From NCBI RefSeq assembly GCF_036373705.1, contig NC_089856.1:9821001-9885000 (forward strand): a stretch of DNA of 64,000 nt, in the 5' to 3' direction. The notes under the pieces were generated by a model that did not search any database, had not been told where the DNA came from, and saw nothing but the letters and a program-made list of their open reading frames with translations. Positions 1-12,224 of the stretch are shown here, piece by piece. How positions within the stretch are numbered: position 1 is the first letter of the stretch; every line of letters starts with the position of its first letter. The DNA comes from Amia ocellicauda (taxonomy: Eukaryota; Chordata; Actinopteri; Amiiformes; Amiidae). The position numbers were made by a program, and so were the translations under genes.

Positions 1-654
1 ATGACAAACCCAGGCCCAGGCTGCGAACTGTGCTGTAGGCCTTAACGTCTTCCCCAACCCCAATGACGGCCGGTCTTCGTCACGGAGACGGCCCACTGCT
101 GGTAGCAAGCTGGGATGGTGGCCCTACTCTTACCTTATATAGCCTCGCCTGTCACTGTGTCTATGGCCTTCGTCTGACTTCGCCAGGGTTTCCTCTGCTT
201 CTCCATTAACCATAATAACCACACCAGCCAGCTGCTCTGCTTTGAAGGATCACTTCACAAATATGTGAACCCACCCACCCACCCCCCCACACTTTTCATT
301 AACATAAAAGTAAATGGCAAACAGGATTCCTCAGATGTAATCTCCTTTATTAAATAGGCTAGTAAAGCGATTACACTTAGCTTGAGTTTTTATAGTGGTT
401 TGGGTGGGGGGAGAGCAATTCGTTGGGTCAGAAAGCACAACAGGGCAAAATGCCGTGTGAACCAGAGAACCAGTTCCCTGGCAGTTCAGAGGATGAGTGT
501 ATGAGGTCTTAGTTTTTACTGGTACCAAACTTGATTACCAATTGGCAGGGTCAAAGTTGTGGCATGTCATTGAAAAAAATTAAAAGGACTGTCCGTTGAC
601 TGTCTGTATGTAAGCTCTGTCTGTCATTCCTCTAACTGTCCATGTGTCCTGCAG

Positions 655-1734
655 AGCTGCGGGCAGGTGGAGTGCTGGAAGCTGCGCTGTGAGGTGGGGC
701 TGCTGGAGAGAGGCACTAGCGCCATCCTGGAAGTGCGCTCCCGAGTGTGGGCAGACACCTTCATACAGGTGAGGGCATCGGGGGGGGCACACCACATAGA
801 AGGCAGCAGTCTGGCTCTGGGGCAGGAGGGGGTGGGGGGTTATTTCCTTAAATCCAGTCCTTGAGAATCCGAATGCTCGTCTTCCATTCCACCTCCGCTC
901 ATCTCGGTATCCAACCGCAGTGACGGCAGGTGTGAGGGTGAAGTGCACTTGCTGTGTTCAGACACTTTTCACAGCTCTGCCAATGCTGTCCAATCAAACA
1001 CCTCCGTTCCTGATCTTCACTGCAGTTCTGTGGATTGGCAGTGAACACTTTGTCCTAATACGTAGCTACAGTCTTCTAAAATAGTGGTTCTGAGACTGTA
1101 GGGGTTAAAAATGAATAATACAATAATTTAAAATACAAGCAACTGAAATGGTTAGATGAAAATAAATCACCCTTTAATACCCATCAGACAGTTTCTAACT
1201 TAGACTTTAATAGTGTGCTGCCCTCACTGATCGTACTGTATGACCGAGACACAGATTAATTAATGTCTTGTTGGTGGTGGGGGTGGGGGAGAATTCACAA
1301 CTGCAAACTGCCCATTACATTTCTCAGCTGTCTTTCTACCACCATTCGAAAACAGTGATAGATTGAAGAACATGCAAGATATCAGCAGAATTTTAAATTC
1401 CTTCTGTGTTTTTTGGAACATTATTGTAATAATCCGATGTACAGGCATGTGTAGAAGCGTGCATACAAGGACAGATATAACCCAGGAGATTGCAAGAGGT
1501 AATTTGTATTACTTGGACAACTGAGCACGAGCAATACAATGCCTTCCTTCAATTTCCATTGCTATAAAGTGCTAGCAATGTGGAAGTACTGGGGGGGTAA
1601 GTCCTGACTGTTTTGGCCTGCACTTTTGCTGTCACACAAAGCGGGACCTGCTCTGTATTCATTGGCCAGCGGTTTTGCAGTGTAACACAGCGAGTTTCAC
1701 ATGCTGAGCGCTGCGCACAGACATCCAAGGTGCT

Positions 1735-1765
<31 letters not shown>

Positions 1766-3444
1766 CATTGAAAATCCATTAGCTCTGCGGGTTGGACTCC
1801 TCATAGGAATGGAATGTCTAACTGGCTGTTCTGGAGCAGACGCCAGGCACACGGCCGTTTCCTGTCCTCCTGGCGCCCTCTATAGATCACTCCCCGCCAT
1901 TACTAGCAGCTTGGTTTGACGCAAGATAGTTTTCCCCACTACGTGACGGGATCTTTCCTAGTCCCTGCATAGTTCAAATGATCACATCTGCGCTGAAGCA
2001 ATGGAAGCAGACGGTACGACACCCCCACCTACTGGGCAATTCCATCAAATCGCATAGTTGCCTGTTCAGTGCTGAGAGCTGTACACTCCCTATCGTAAAT
2101 CACTATAAAAATGGGTATCTTCCACTAGTTTTTAATTTTCAGTTATTTTAAGACGGTGCTATATTAAGATGTTGTTTTCAGTGTTGGGAGACTGTGGCAA
2201 ATGTGAGAATTAGTGTGTGTAACCAACAAGGTTTTTGCAAATGTGTGCGTGTTTTTGTTTTTTATGAGGATGTTAGGGTGTGTTAAGGAATTCATGTTTA
2301 TTTTCTACAAACCAGTCTTCTGGGCCCAGAAAACTCACGTGATTTATTAAGACGCATTGCATCCACATTAATTAATCTTTGTTCCCAAGTGAGCTCTTGC
2401 CTCACGCTTATTTAAACCATAGCAAAAAAACACCCAAAATGTAGGCACTTCTAGTTGTGAAGGAAGTAGATAAATGAGCAATAAACTAGGCTGGGGATGG
2501 GGGTGGGTAAAGGAGCAATAGTTATCTTATCCATGGGAGTGAATGACCCCTTGTGGGAATGTGTGTTTTGCAGAGATCCTACCCCTATGTGCTGGAGTGC
2601 ACTGCCACCTACAAGGTGCAGAAGATGCCCTACGAGATCCTGCCCCGAGAGAAGCCCACCGGAAGCAAACAGGCAGGTTCCCTCCCTCACACTCCTGCTA
2701 GTTCACTGCCAGCATCTGCAGGCACTGTTAATAAAGAAGTTACCCCTATTTTTGTTTCTCACTGGTTGGGCCTCTCTAAGCAGACCCAAGCGCTGATATT
2801 GGGCACCTTGCGCGAGTCTGACTGTGCTGTATTTCCCCTCTGCAGGTCAGCACACACGTGATCTGGAACAAGCCCGAGAACCCGTATGCTGTGCCTCTGT
2901 GGATCATCATCCTGGCGATTCTAGCTGGCCTCTTGCTACTAGCCCTGCTCATCTACGTGCTGTATAAAGTGAGTGATCCAGAACGTTTCAGTTTTCCAGA
3001 CTTATTGCTGTCCTAGCAAAGTGTCTTCCGTCAAAATCACAGTGCGTGTGCAAGTGTGCACATGTGTCTTTTGTATGTTGAGTTCCATTTGCCTTTTAAT
3101 TTATTTCAAATCATTGGATCCTTCAGTTCTGTTTTTACTACATGATTTAGGGGAAAACATATTTAGTTCATAGAGACATTTTTTGGTCTTTTTTCTGTTA
3201 TGAAGAACATTGCCCTAATACTAAATTTACCATAAAGTAGGCAATTTTCTGTAATCACTTGGTGCATGTGAGCTATTAGGAAAGTTAACTGGAAGGCTGC
3301 TCGTGATGTATTTATTCATTTATGCATCTGTAATTATACCCTTTTATCTTTCTCCTCCAGCTTGGCTTCTTCAAACGATCCCTACCCTACGGCACTGCGA
3401 TGGAGAAGGCGCAACTCAAGCCCCAGGCTGCATCAGAGGCCTAA
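655..3444 (+). CDS. itga5: Integrin alpha-5, C-terminal exons (5' part outside window)
   Basis: These are the last four coding exons of the fibronectin-receptor alpha chain, which pairs with integrin beta-1 at the cell surface. Coding exons are 655-768, 2574-2672, 2846-2968 and 3361-3444, all joined in phase 0, with stop TAA at 3442-3444. Exons 1-2 give the membrane-proximal calf region ([13 protein letters not shown]; then [20 protein letters not shown]). Exon 3 gives the end of the ectodomain and the transmembrane helix ([20 protein letters not shown]). Exon 4 gives the cytoplasmic tail, starting with the GFFKR motif that holds the alpha-beta clasp and continuing [15 protein letters not shown]. 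That tail separates alpha-5 from alpha-7 and alpha-V, whose tails differ after GFFKR. The second intron (2673-2845) must start with GC, not GT, to keep frame. No earlier exon is recognised in 1-654, so the rest of the gene lies to the left. Confidence 0.95.
2673..2845 (+). other. GC-AG intron of itga5
   Basis: The exon before this intron ends AAACAG and is followed by GCAGGT; the next exon begins GTCAGC after a CTCTGCAG acceptor. Using the nearest GT (2677) would add four bases and shift the transmembrane frame, so the intron appears to use a GC donor of the form CAG|GCAGGT. Confidence 0.75.
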
Positions 3445-6400
3445 AACCGAAGCGGGCCCCAAATAACGCAAAATAACAAAACCAAAACGAGTTACCCACA
3501 AGATTGCCATGGAATCCAAAGACTGTAAAGGAAGACTGCAGTTTAGATGTAGGAGGAAGACCACTGGAACTCCACTTTGCTGCACTAAAAAAAAAATGAA
3601 TCAAAACCAAATGAATGTTTATAATTTAAATTTATTTTATAGGAGGGGGTTGGGGTGGGCTACTGGGAGCCTTCTTCAAGAGGAAATGCAGGATAGTACA
3701 AAACCTCACAACAGCCTCACGGTGGATGTGACGTTCAGATCGAAACAGGCACCGTTTACGAACTATTTTCCAAAACGCCACCGATTGGCTTAGCGATCTC
3801 TGGACTCACTTTTGTTTGTGGAAGACGGTTATCCTCAGCCTACACTTGAGATACATGCATTCCTGTGTCAGGGAATTGGTTTGATTTTAATTGTCATTTG
3901 GGGGGGAGGGGGTTGTTTTATTTTTATTTCTCTTGGTGCTAGAATCGGTCGCAGAGCATATTCCAGCAAAGGAGGGTGGATTTTGCTCCTTTTGCCAAAG
4001 AATCAAAAGGTCTACAAACGGACATCGGGGAGAGAATTATCAATTAGTAGGAAGAAGATGGGAAAACGTAACGTCCAGGGCTGTGATTTTGCATTGCCAA
4101 TATTCCTCTGGTCTATGGACTGAAACACCAGGTTTATCTCCTACTCCTACGCTGGGACTGATTTTATTTTATTTATTTTTCCCCCTTACATTAGTCCAAC
4201 ACTTGGATTGTTCAGCTAAGTGCATTTCTTGCTTTTTCTAATTTTGTCTTGCAGAAGTCTGGCTAAGTCTCTAAGGAGTGGGGACTTCCAGACACAGGGC
4301 TTGTATGATTTAAGACTGCAGCCAAAACACGCGTATATGAATACTAACCAGCTGGAGATGGAACCCAGGAGCACATTTTATTTTCTTCAGGTTCTTTTAA
4401 TTATTTTTTCATAGTCGGGCTCATATTGGTGCCACTTAAGAATGACACTGTTGCGGGTTCTGTTTGCACTCAAGCCACTAGGATCCTCTGATCTCTATCA
4501 ACATTAACCCAAGCAGACTGGGTCCGTGGTCCTCTGTGGAAGCTGTCTAGCACCCCCCGACAGTTCTGTTACCCCACGGGAGTTTTTCATCCATCTAGTG
4601 TGTCATTCAGATTCGTATTGCTCCAATATATTGCCGCTCTTTTGAAGGTGGAGAGAGACCGGTAGTACAGCAGCCTCTCCACATGCACAAGGACATCGAA
4701 TCTGGACTTGGCAAATGTTGTCATTGCATTAATAGGGCGACCGTAAGATTCCTGTGTCGTCTGAGGTCATGGCAAAGTTTTGTTTGCTTTTCTCCTGTAG
4801 TAAAGCAACAGTTATTTCACTCCTTGGACTGGTGAAAGGTCAGTCTTAAGACTTGTGTGCTAGTAAATTATAGCTACCCTCCCCCCAAAGAGTGAAATAT
4901 CAGAATACAACCATGATTCTTAACCCTAGTCTTCTGGAACAAAAAGCAGATGACCCAAGTGTCCTTCAGGCCTAGAGCTGAAAATCAGTGGAATAGAAAG
5001 GAAACAAAGTGAGATGTTCAAAACAGCAGACATGTGGGAAATGTTGGGAGTGCTAAGAGCTTGAAAATCAGTCTCGCTAAACTGTTCCAAGAAGATGGCA
5101 CAAATTGAAAATAAGTTCAGCTTCTTGCTTACTTTGAAAATTACTGAGAGCAGGGGGGAGAGTGGGACAAACTCTGAATACTGAACAGAGACCAGACGTT
5201 CCTCTGAAACTGGAGAGGAAACTAACCAGGGCAGTGTGCAGATTGAGGGGGGCCTTCCAAAGGGGTCAAAGGTGGGGGTTTAAGGTCAAAGGTCGGCAGA
5301 ACAACTGCATTTTCCTCAAGGGTCCACCCGCACTGACTGTCAAGAAACCAAAGACAATCTGAACTAGCCACTCACAGGTGCAACTTCATCCAGGAAGTGA
5401 AGAAATATGTTTTGGGCTTTGGTCTGTTTTTTGTTTTTTTGTTTTTGTTTTTACATAATATTAACTTAATCTGGAGGGTTCCTAATACCGGGGGGGTCAT
5501 CCTTTTGACCACAGTTTGCGCTGAGCTGCACAGGATGGACAGCATCTTGTCTGATCTCTACACCCCAAAAACGCAGCATTTTATACACCGTTTTGTAGGT
5601 ATGACCAAGAAACGTACTCCTTTAATCTTTCATTACTGGACTGACTTGATCCGTTTCTTTAACCACTTATCAACTCTGTAATCGGTTATCACAGTATGAC
5701 GGTAAGCTGATGCAATCATTTTCAGTCCTTGGCTGGGATTGAATGACGAGAACTTTGATCCCCCCTTTAATTGCTACATTACAAACCTGCCCTTTTACTT
5801 TTGCCAGAAGCTTGCTGCTTCTACTCATTAACCAATGAAAATGGCCATCCGGTGCTGGGCTATAATTTGTCTCTAGTCTTGGCCCTGGTCTCTTTAGCTT
5901 TTCCGTCACCATGGAAGAGATCCTAACGAGGAAGGTGTGTGTAGTAACTGCACAACATCAAGCCCAGTCTTAACAATTGGTTTGTGTCCAGCCTGTGTGG
6001 TGTTGTTTTCTGTGGGGGTGGGTGGGGGAGCCTGCAGGGTGGGCTTTGAGAAGGCAGGTTTACACTGTATGTGCAGAACTGGGATGCTGGGAGAGAAATC
6101 GATGCCTTGGAGCCACAAGGCGGAGATATTAAGGGACCAGCCAGGTTATTAGGAACACTCCTACCATGTGTTGTAAGTGCAATATGTTTTATATCTCGCG
6201 TTTCATTCTTCCTTAGGTGTAGATCAGTAGGGCTGACCCAAAATGTGCTCATTTTTTTTTCTCACTGCTTATCAAGTCCTTTTATAAATGAAGAAACGCT
6301 TATTTGTTCCTTTTACCGATGGTCCAATCTGAATTATGAATGTAATTAGTGCAATATGCATAATGAGTGCATGTGTCTGTATAGATAAACCTATATATAC

Positions 6401-7412
6401 ACATACATTCCAGTTTATCTGTAAAAAATCTCTACAAACACCCCTGCAGTTTAAGAGCTTAGATAGGTCTGTGCATTAGTTATAAATTGTCCTATAAGGG
6501 ATACACCAGGGAATGGTAGACGTTGGCTTGAATCGCATGATGTCTGAACAAGAAAAATGATTGTGACAACTGGGATCCATTTAAACGTTTAATTTGTAAA
6601 AATATATCATTCCTGTTTGTGCTTGCCTTAAGCAGCTGTTAATGTAACTGGCAATAAAAGCATAACAACACTAATGTGAGTAAAGAGACACAAATAACAA
6701 AATTCTATTATAAAACCATATACGTGTATATATATTTTTTCAATTGGATAAAATATTTCAAATCATGCAGCACAGCAAACGGCCATAGTGGGTAAGTTGT
6801 TTTCATTAAAGTTTTCAAATTTAAGTCTTTAGTATTACACACAGGGGCTGCCAGTTCGGTAGTGTCTATTTCTGTTCTCTCTGGGTCTTTCTGAAGTTTT
6901 AATTTAGATGTATTTGAGGGAAAAAATCCTAATTGAATCATGCTTACCAGGAACATGAGCGATTCACCCTAGTTATGTATATTCTGATTTAACCCTAGGA
7001 GGATATTTTCTGTTTGTAGGAAAATGTAAAACCTATATATTTTAATTTTTTATTTAAATTTTTTTTAGAGACTCCAAATTAAGCCACTGCAAAACATGGT
7101 AAAGAAACATTTTGGAGAAGGAATTGTGTTTGCAGAAGCATGTGATTGTTTTTAATGCTAACTGGATTCATTCTCCAAGTATGTCTTTCTTGGTTCTTTC
7201 AGTTGTATATCTTTGTACTGAATGAAAGCAGGAGAATTCCTGCTAATTGATTTTGTTGACCACAGACCCTGAAAGACATCTGTTTGGGAGTGGATATTGA
7301 AAGAAAGCTGATTTCCATTATTACATTTGCTCTGCTGCTCATTTTGAAAACTTGATGTATGAACCAATTGCACCGGGTCAGTCCTGCTTTTTGTTGTTGT
7401 TGGTGTGTGTGG

Positions 7413-7455
<43 letters not shown>

Positions 7456-7665
7456 TCTTTTTTTTTCCCAAGCATTTTCTAGTTGTAAATATGTCAGCGA
7501 AGGAGAATATTTGAAGCTCGCCTTCAATGAAAATACTCTGGATTGTGGTGGATTTTTCTCTTCCCCATATTGGGGGAAATTTTGTATTTTTTATTTTAAT
7601 ATTGTAATTTTGTTTATGGTTGTATTTTACGGTTTGCAATTTAAATAAAATTCCAGTTTGTACAA
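3445..7665 (+). other. itga5: Probable itga5 3' UTR
   Basis: No coding exon is seen after the itga5 stop. AATAAA signals occur at 6653-6658 and 7644-7649; the latter is followed by a T/G-rich stretch at 7655-7685, as expected downstream of a cleavage site. A 4.2-kb 3' UTR is therefore plausible, although shorter forms ending near 6.68 kb are possible. The stretch is AT-rich and contains a GT microsatellite at about 7403-7452. The UTR ends are inferred, not shown by transcripts. Confidence 0.5.
7403..7452. repeat. (GT)n microsatellite
   Basis: About 50 bases of nearly pure GT dinucleotides, followed by a T-rich tract. Short ORFs on both strands here are repeat translations. Confidence 0.95.
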
Positions 7666-7669
7666 AAAA

Positions 7670-8601
7670 GGTTTTTATTTTTATTTCATGTCACACAAAA
7701 ACATCTGACTGGGCATTTGATACAGTAGCAGAGAGTAAGTAACACAGGGGATTGCTTTTGAGGGAGTTTTAGGGATCTAATGTCTGCTCTTAGAACTAAC
7801 TTCCTTCCTTATAAGTGATACAAAAAAATCTTGAATTGCCTATAAGAGCTTCTAATCAATTTTAATTTCTGATGTGTTGATCTCCCTATATTGCACTACA
7901 AATAATCGGCACATGTTATAAAAAGGAGACTGTCATCTATATATATCTGTGAATTAATGATTTTATCAGGGGGTCCAGATTGTTAGAAGGCCAGTCCAAC
8001 TCTATACGTAGTGTTGGCCTTGGTTTGTGCTATTTCTCAACTCCCAAGATAAAACCTGTTTACTTTGCATCCTATAGATTGTGTCACGCAGCGTTATGCT
8101 CCCACTGGCAACTGTTGGAAGTATTAGAATCCCCCTTGTTTTAACATGCCTCTGGGATTGTATTCTGAAGGTAATTGTAAAGAGAGGGGAAAAAAAAAAA
8201 ATCTGCACTGACACCAACACTGTACCGCATTTGTGACTGTAAGGGTTTATTTAGTCTGTACTGCATTTTGAAGGGCCTATGTAAGACAATTAGGCAAAGC
8301 ACTGTCAGTATATGTATTCGGTGATGGCCCATATTTGTGTACTGTAACAGTGGCACGGTTTATCAAGCACAAGTATTCTTAGTGGTAAAATGTAGAGAAA
8401 TCTAATTTCTTTGAGTAAGACATCGCAGAGTTGCCGGTGTCATCATGATATACGGACTGGTTTTAAAGTTCTGAACCAAATACAGCAGAGCCCATTACTG
8501 TTACTGATAACTGATGTTGGGGAAAAAAAATATGCATATAAGTTGTCTGAAGCTTTCAGATCAATAAACGTGTTTCAATGATCTCAAGGGCCATGAAGAT
8601 G

Positions 8602-8637
<36 letters not shown>

Positions 8638-9190
8638 ATTAGTATCTTTTAAGGAGTGACTGCAAACCACAAAGCATAAATAAGGAGTGAAGTCAGAATA
8701 TGGTTACTTTGGCAACATCTGTATAGTCACTGGGGGTTATAAATGGCAAGAGCAGTGGTCTCTGGTGCTTCTTTCGATTCTAAACTTAGCACCTTTCTCA
8801 GACACCATGGAGTAATGCGTCAACACGATACTTCTTTCTGTCTGCAATGGTGTGCTGATTTATTACAGGATCTCCAGATTATTGCCTTTTTTTTAATGGA
8901 ACTTTGACCCCACACAGACACACAAAATAATAATAATAATTCACTACACAAATTCACTAATCCATCTTGCATTACACCACTGTATAACTAAGAGCCCTTC
9001 TCCACATGCATAGGAAGTGTGCGTCTGGGCTTGTATTGTTATTGGACTATGAAATTCTGAAGGGGGGGTGGTGACAAACTGCCCATTCTTTTTAATATTC
9101 CACTGCATCGCCAGCCCCTCAGTTGACCCCCCCACACTGTTTGAGACGCGGGAAAATCTTAAAAAATGTCATACAGAGATCAAGATCGCG
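7670..9190. other. itga5-cela1 intergenic spacer
   Basis: No coding exon or recognisable transposon is seen. It holds a (GT)n tract at 8604-8634, a further AATAAA at about 8564-8569 that could serve a longer itga5 transcript, and a short AAT repeat near 8930-8940. Confidence 0.6.
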
Positions 9191-9194
9191 TTCC

Positions 9195-9345
9195 ATAACT
9201 GACCTTGGTGCCAGCGATAACTCAGGCATAGCGGCACCTGATCGGCTCAGCTGGGCCTTTCTCACGGGGTGGAACAGAACAAAACGGGTTAGCCATTAAC
9301 CCCGGGTCAGGGCCGGGATAGTGGTCTGGGCTGTATAAAAAGGAG
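9195..9345 (+). promoter_or_regulatory. cela1 promoter with acinar-type motif array and TATA box
   Basis: TATAAAA lies at 9334-9340, 47 bases before the start codon. Upstream, in order: TGACCTTGG (9200-9208, reverse complement CCAAGGTCA, a perfect NR5A2/LRH-1 type site), an E-box CACCTG (9235-9240) followed after 17 bases by TTTCTCAC (9258-9265), resembling the bipartite PTF1 site, and GTTAGCCATTAAC (9288-9300), 11 of 13 bases of an HNF1 palindrome. PTF1 and NR5A2 are established drivers of pancreatic acinar enzyme genes. The motifs are seen; their use in this species is inferred. Confidence 0.6.
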
Positions 9346-9386
9346 CAGCCAACCCTCAGTTCACCATCGGAGAAATATCCACAACC

Positions 9387-12078
9387 ATGCTGAGACTTCT
9401 GCTCTTGACGATCGTTGCCGCGCTCGGTAAGACTATGAGTTCCACAATCCTTCCCTGTGCTTTACTACAATGGACCCTGGGAATACCATGATCCATATTT
9501 CTAAGGTGTGTCTATTATGGTAGCTCAGGGTTTATTCGCTGTAGAGAGGTACAGGAGAGCTCTGTATAACTGTAAATGTAAAAAGTGCAAAACCCTGTGG
9601 TAAATTGATACGGGTAAACTTGTACAAGGTTTACTCAGTTTCTCTTGTTCTTTCGGGCAGGTTTCTATGTTATGCTGCTCAAGGTATTCTTTCAGGAGTA
9701 GATGTTCTCAGTACAACTATATAAGTGTTAGGAAGTGTGTGCGGACTTTAGTCGGAGAGTGGGAAGAGAAAAGTGTGTGTGCAATAGTGTACTCTGTTCC
9801 TCTTTGTGTTTTTGGCCTAACTAATGATTCCCCCCTCTGCCTGTCTGTCTTTCTGCCCACGTGTGTGTCCATGTGGCCGGCAGCATGGGGGGATGAGGTG
9901 CAATACCTGGAGAACGCGAAGGAGCGTGTGGTGAACGGAGTCGAAACCAAGCCACACTTCTGGCCTTGGCAGGTGAGTGGCACCACGTTACGGCCTTCCT
10001 GCCACAGTGGTCGACTAGCTGACCTGCCTCTCCCAGGAAACACCTGCAATTTCAAACCCTGCACCCTGGGCCTCCTCATCCAATTTCTCCAGTGTTTCAA
10101 ACCGTTGGATCTTAGGTGATGGGAAATACAGGCAGACAGGAGGGTACAAGTTACAGTTCAGGCAGTGAATGTAATGAGCAGAGATTTGCGGTTGCGGTTA
10201 CTTTACGTTCCCCACCTCCCCACCCCCAGCTTTAAGAGTGCATAAGCAATGAATATTGTTTCATCTCTCTCTTTCTCTCTCACACACACACTCTCTCTCT
10301 CTGCTCCTCAGATCTCTCTGCAGTACAACTCAGGTGGCAGTTTCTACCACACCTGCGGGGGCACTCTGATCAGGAGGGGCTGGGTGATGACCGCCGCCCA
10401 CTGTGTGGACAGGTAACCCACGAGTGCTATCAAAACATAAGTAGGCTGGAGCATAAGGAAGCATAGTTTAATAGGAGTGCTAACTTCCCAACCTGCTCCC
10501 TGTGTATTTTCCGCAGGTCACTGACTCTGCGTGTGGTGGTGGGTGACCACAACATCAACCGCAACGAGGGCACGGAGCAGTACATCAACGTGTACCGCGT
10601 CTTCCTGCACCCCAACTGGAACTCCAACAACGTTGCCAACGGGTCCGTGTCCCTGACCGCGCTGGCCTGGTCCAGAAAGCCCTCCCCGCTGCTGATCGTT
10701 GGCCGTCCCGTAACGTTTTCTAACCCTGCCCTGTTCCTCTGTCCTACAGGTACGATATCGCCCTGCTGAGACTGTCTCAGGATGCCACCATCAACAACTA
10801 TGTCCAGCTGGGTTCCCTCCCCAACTCTGGATCTGTCCTCCCCAACAACAACCAATGCTGGATCACAGGCTGGGGGCGCACTATGAGTAAGTGTCCCTTT
10901 AAGTAATCGTGGGGCAAGCAAAGCAGCCTGTTGTCTTGGCAAATCAGTTAAGCCATTGGTTGGTCTAGCAATCAATTCAGTTGATGCACAGAGTGTCCAT
11001 ATGTGAAGAGCCGCTGTCTCTGTGTGTAGCTGGGGGTCAGCTATCCGCCGTGCTGAAGGAGGCCTACCTGCCCGTGGTGGATTACAACACCTGCTCCAGC
11101 GGCTCCTGGTGGGGCTCCACGGTCAAGAACACCATGGTGTGTGCCGGCGGTGCGGACAAGTCAGGCTGCCAGGTTAGTACGCCACTGGATCTGCTGGCGG
11201 GCGTGCTGGGGGGAGTGATGCTCCGATGATGCTTTGTGATGCTGCCCACCTGTCTTGCACTTCCTGATTGGTAAGCCAGATGAAGGAGAGGGATGTATTA
11301 AAGTGACAGATCCTGGAGGCTAAAGTGCCTTGAGATAGACTGTTTTTTTTTTTTTCATTCCAGTATGATCCAGGTATGTCTGAAACTCAACTTTCGAAAC
11401 TTGCAGCTTTGAAACTCCACCATCTCCACTAGTACTATCTAGGCCAGAAATGCTCTCTAAAATCTCTGGGTCTGCTCTACCCCCCCGACACACAGGGTGA
11501 CTCTGGAGGACCCCTGAACTGTCTGGTCAATGGAGGGTACCAGGTGCATGGCGTAACCAGCTTTGTGTCGGCCAGTGGCTGCAACCAGTACAGAAAACCC
11601 ACTGTCTTCACCAGGGTGTCTGCCTACATTGGCTGGATGGACAGTGTAAGTAGAACGGGGGGTGGTTGTGGGAAGCCCTAAATTCATAATGAATCCACTT
11701 TCTTTGGTTATCCTTTTACTATTATGATTATTTACTTTTTGCACAAGAAGCATTTTAAAGGATTGCAAAAGTGTTGCAATACAATCAATACAAAATACAT
11801 TTTAAAGCATTACAAATGTGTAGTGCTCTTAATTGATCAACCAATCTATCATCTTAGCTGGATCCTCCTGCTACGTCAGACACAGAGTTGAAAAATCCCA
11901 TTAGAGTCTAAATTAGAGACATTTTTCCAGGTTGGGTGACAGAGGATTTTAAGGAAAAATCTTGTTTGGTCTCTTATGTAGATTGAAATTATACTTCTAA
12001 GCTTTGGCATCTCATAGATTGATCCGTGTGTGCCTATCTTATCTTCTCTCTCTTTGACAGATCATGGCCAGCAACTAA
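9387..12078 (+). CDS. cela1: Pancreatic elastase 1 (chymotrypsin-like elastase 1), complete
   Basis: This is a secreted digestive serine protease made as a zymogen. Coding exons are 9387-9426, 9884-9972, 10312-10412, 10517-10642, 10750-10886, 11030-11172, 11496-11645 and 12061-12078; phases agree and give 267 residues (human CELA1 258). The start ATG has an ACAACC context 47 bases after TATAAAA. A signal peptide ([13 protein letters not shown]) is followed by a propeptide and the activation site R28|VVNG. The catalytic triad is complete: His73 in TAAHC, Asp121 in YDIALL and Ser215 in GDSGGP. Other family marks are [16 protein letters not shown]-like [21 protein letters not shown] and the C-terminal IMASN. 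The [25 protein letters not shown] and ASN ends fit elastase 1 better than elastase 2 or 3. The fourth intron is only 107 bases and has a weak donor (GTCCGT). The exon layout is standard for the family. Confidence 0.95.
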
Positions 12079-12195
12079 AGGCTTCTTTACTACAGTATTC
12101 AGGGGACTGCCAGGACAGCAGGCATACGGGGGCACCACACCGATCCTGCCCCCTCCCGCCCAGCTCCAGAGTGGACACTGTTGCATTGTGTTGGA

Positions 12196-12201
12196 AATAA
12201 A
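12196..12201 (+). other. cela1 polyadenylation signal
   Basis: AATAAA lies 118 bases after the cela1 stop and is followed by a GTTGTTGTTTG stretch, giving the short 3' UTR usual for pancreatic protease mRNAs. Confidence 0.8.
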
Positions 12202-12224
12202 GTTGTTGTTTGACCAAAACCACC

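Noticed and set aside
3361-3444. Integrin alpha-7 as identity, because ITGA7 neighbours BLOC1S1 in human
   Set aside because: The tail after GFFKR ([15 protein letters not shown]) is that of alpha-5.
10430-10975. 181-codon minus-strand ORF over cela1 exons 4-5
   Set aside because: It is antisense to verified elastase exons and has no recognisable domain; GC-rich exons often leave the opposite strand open.
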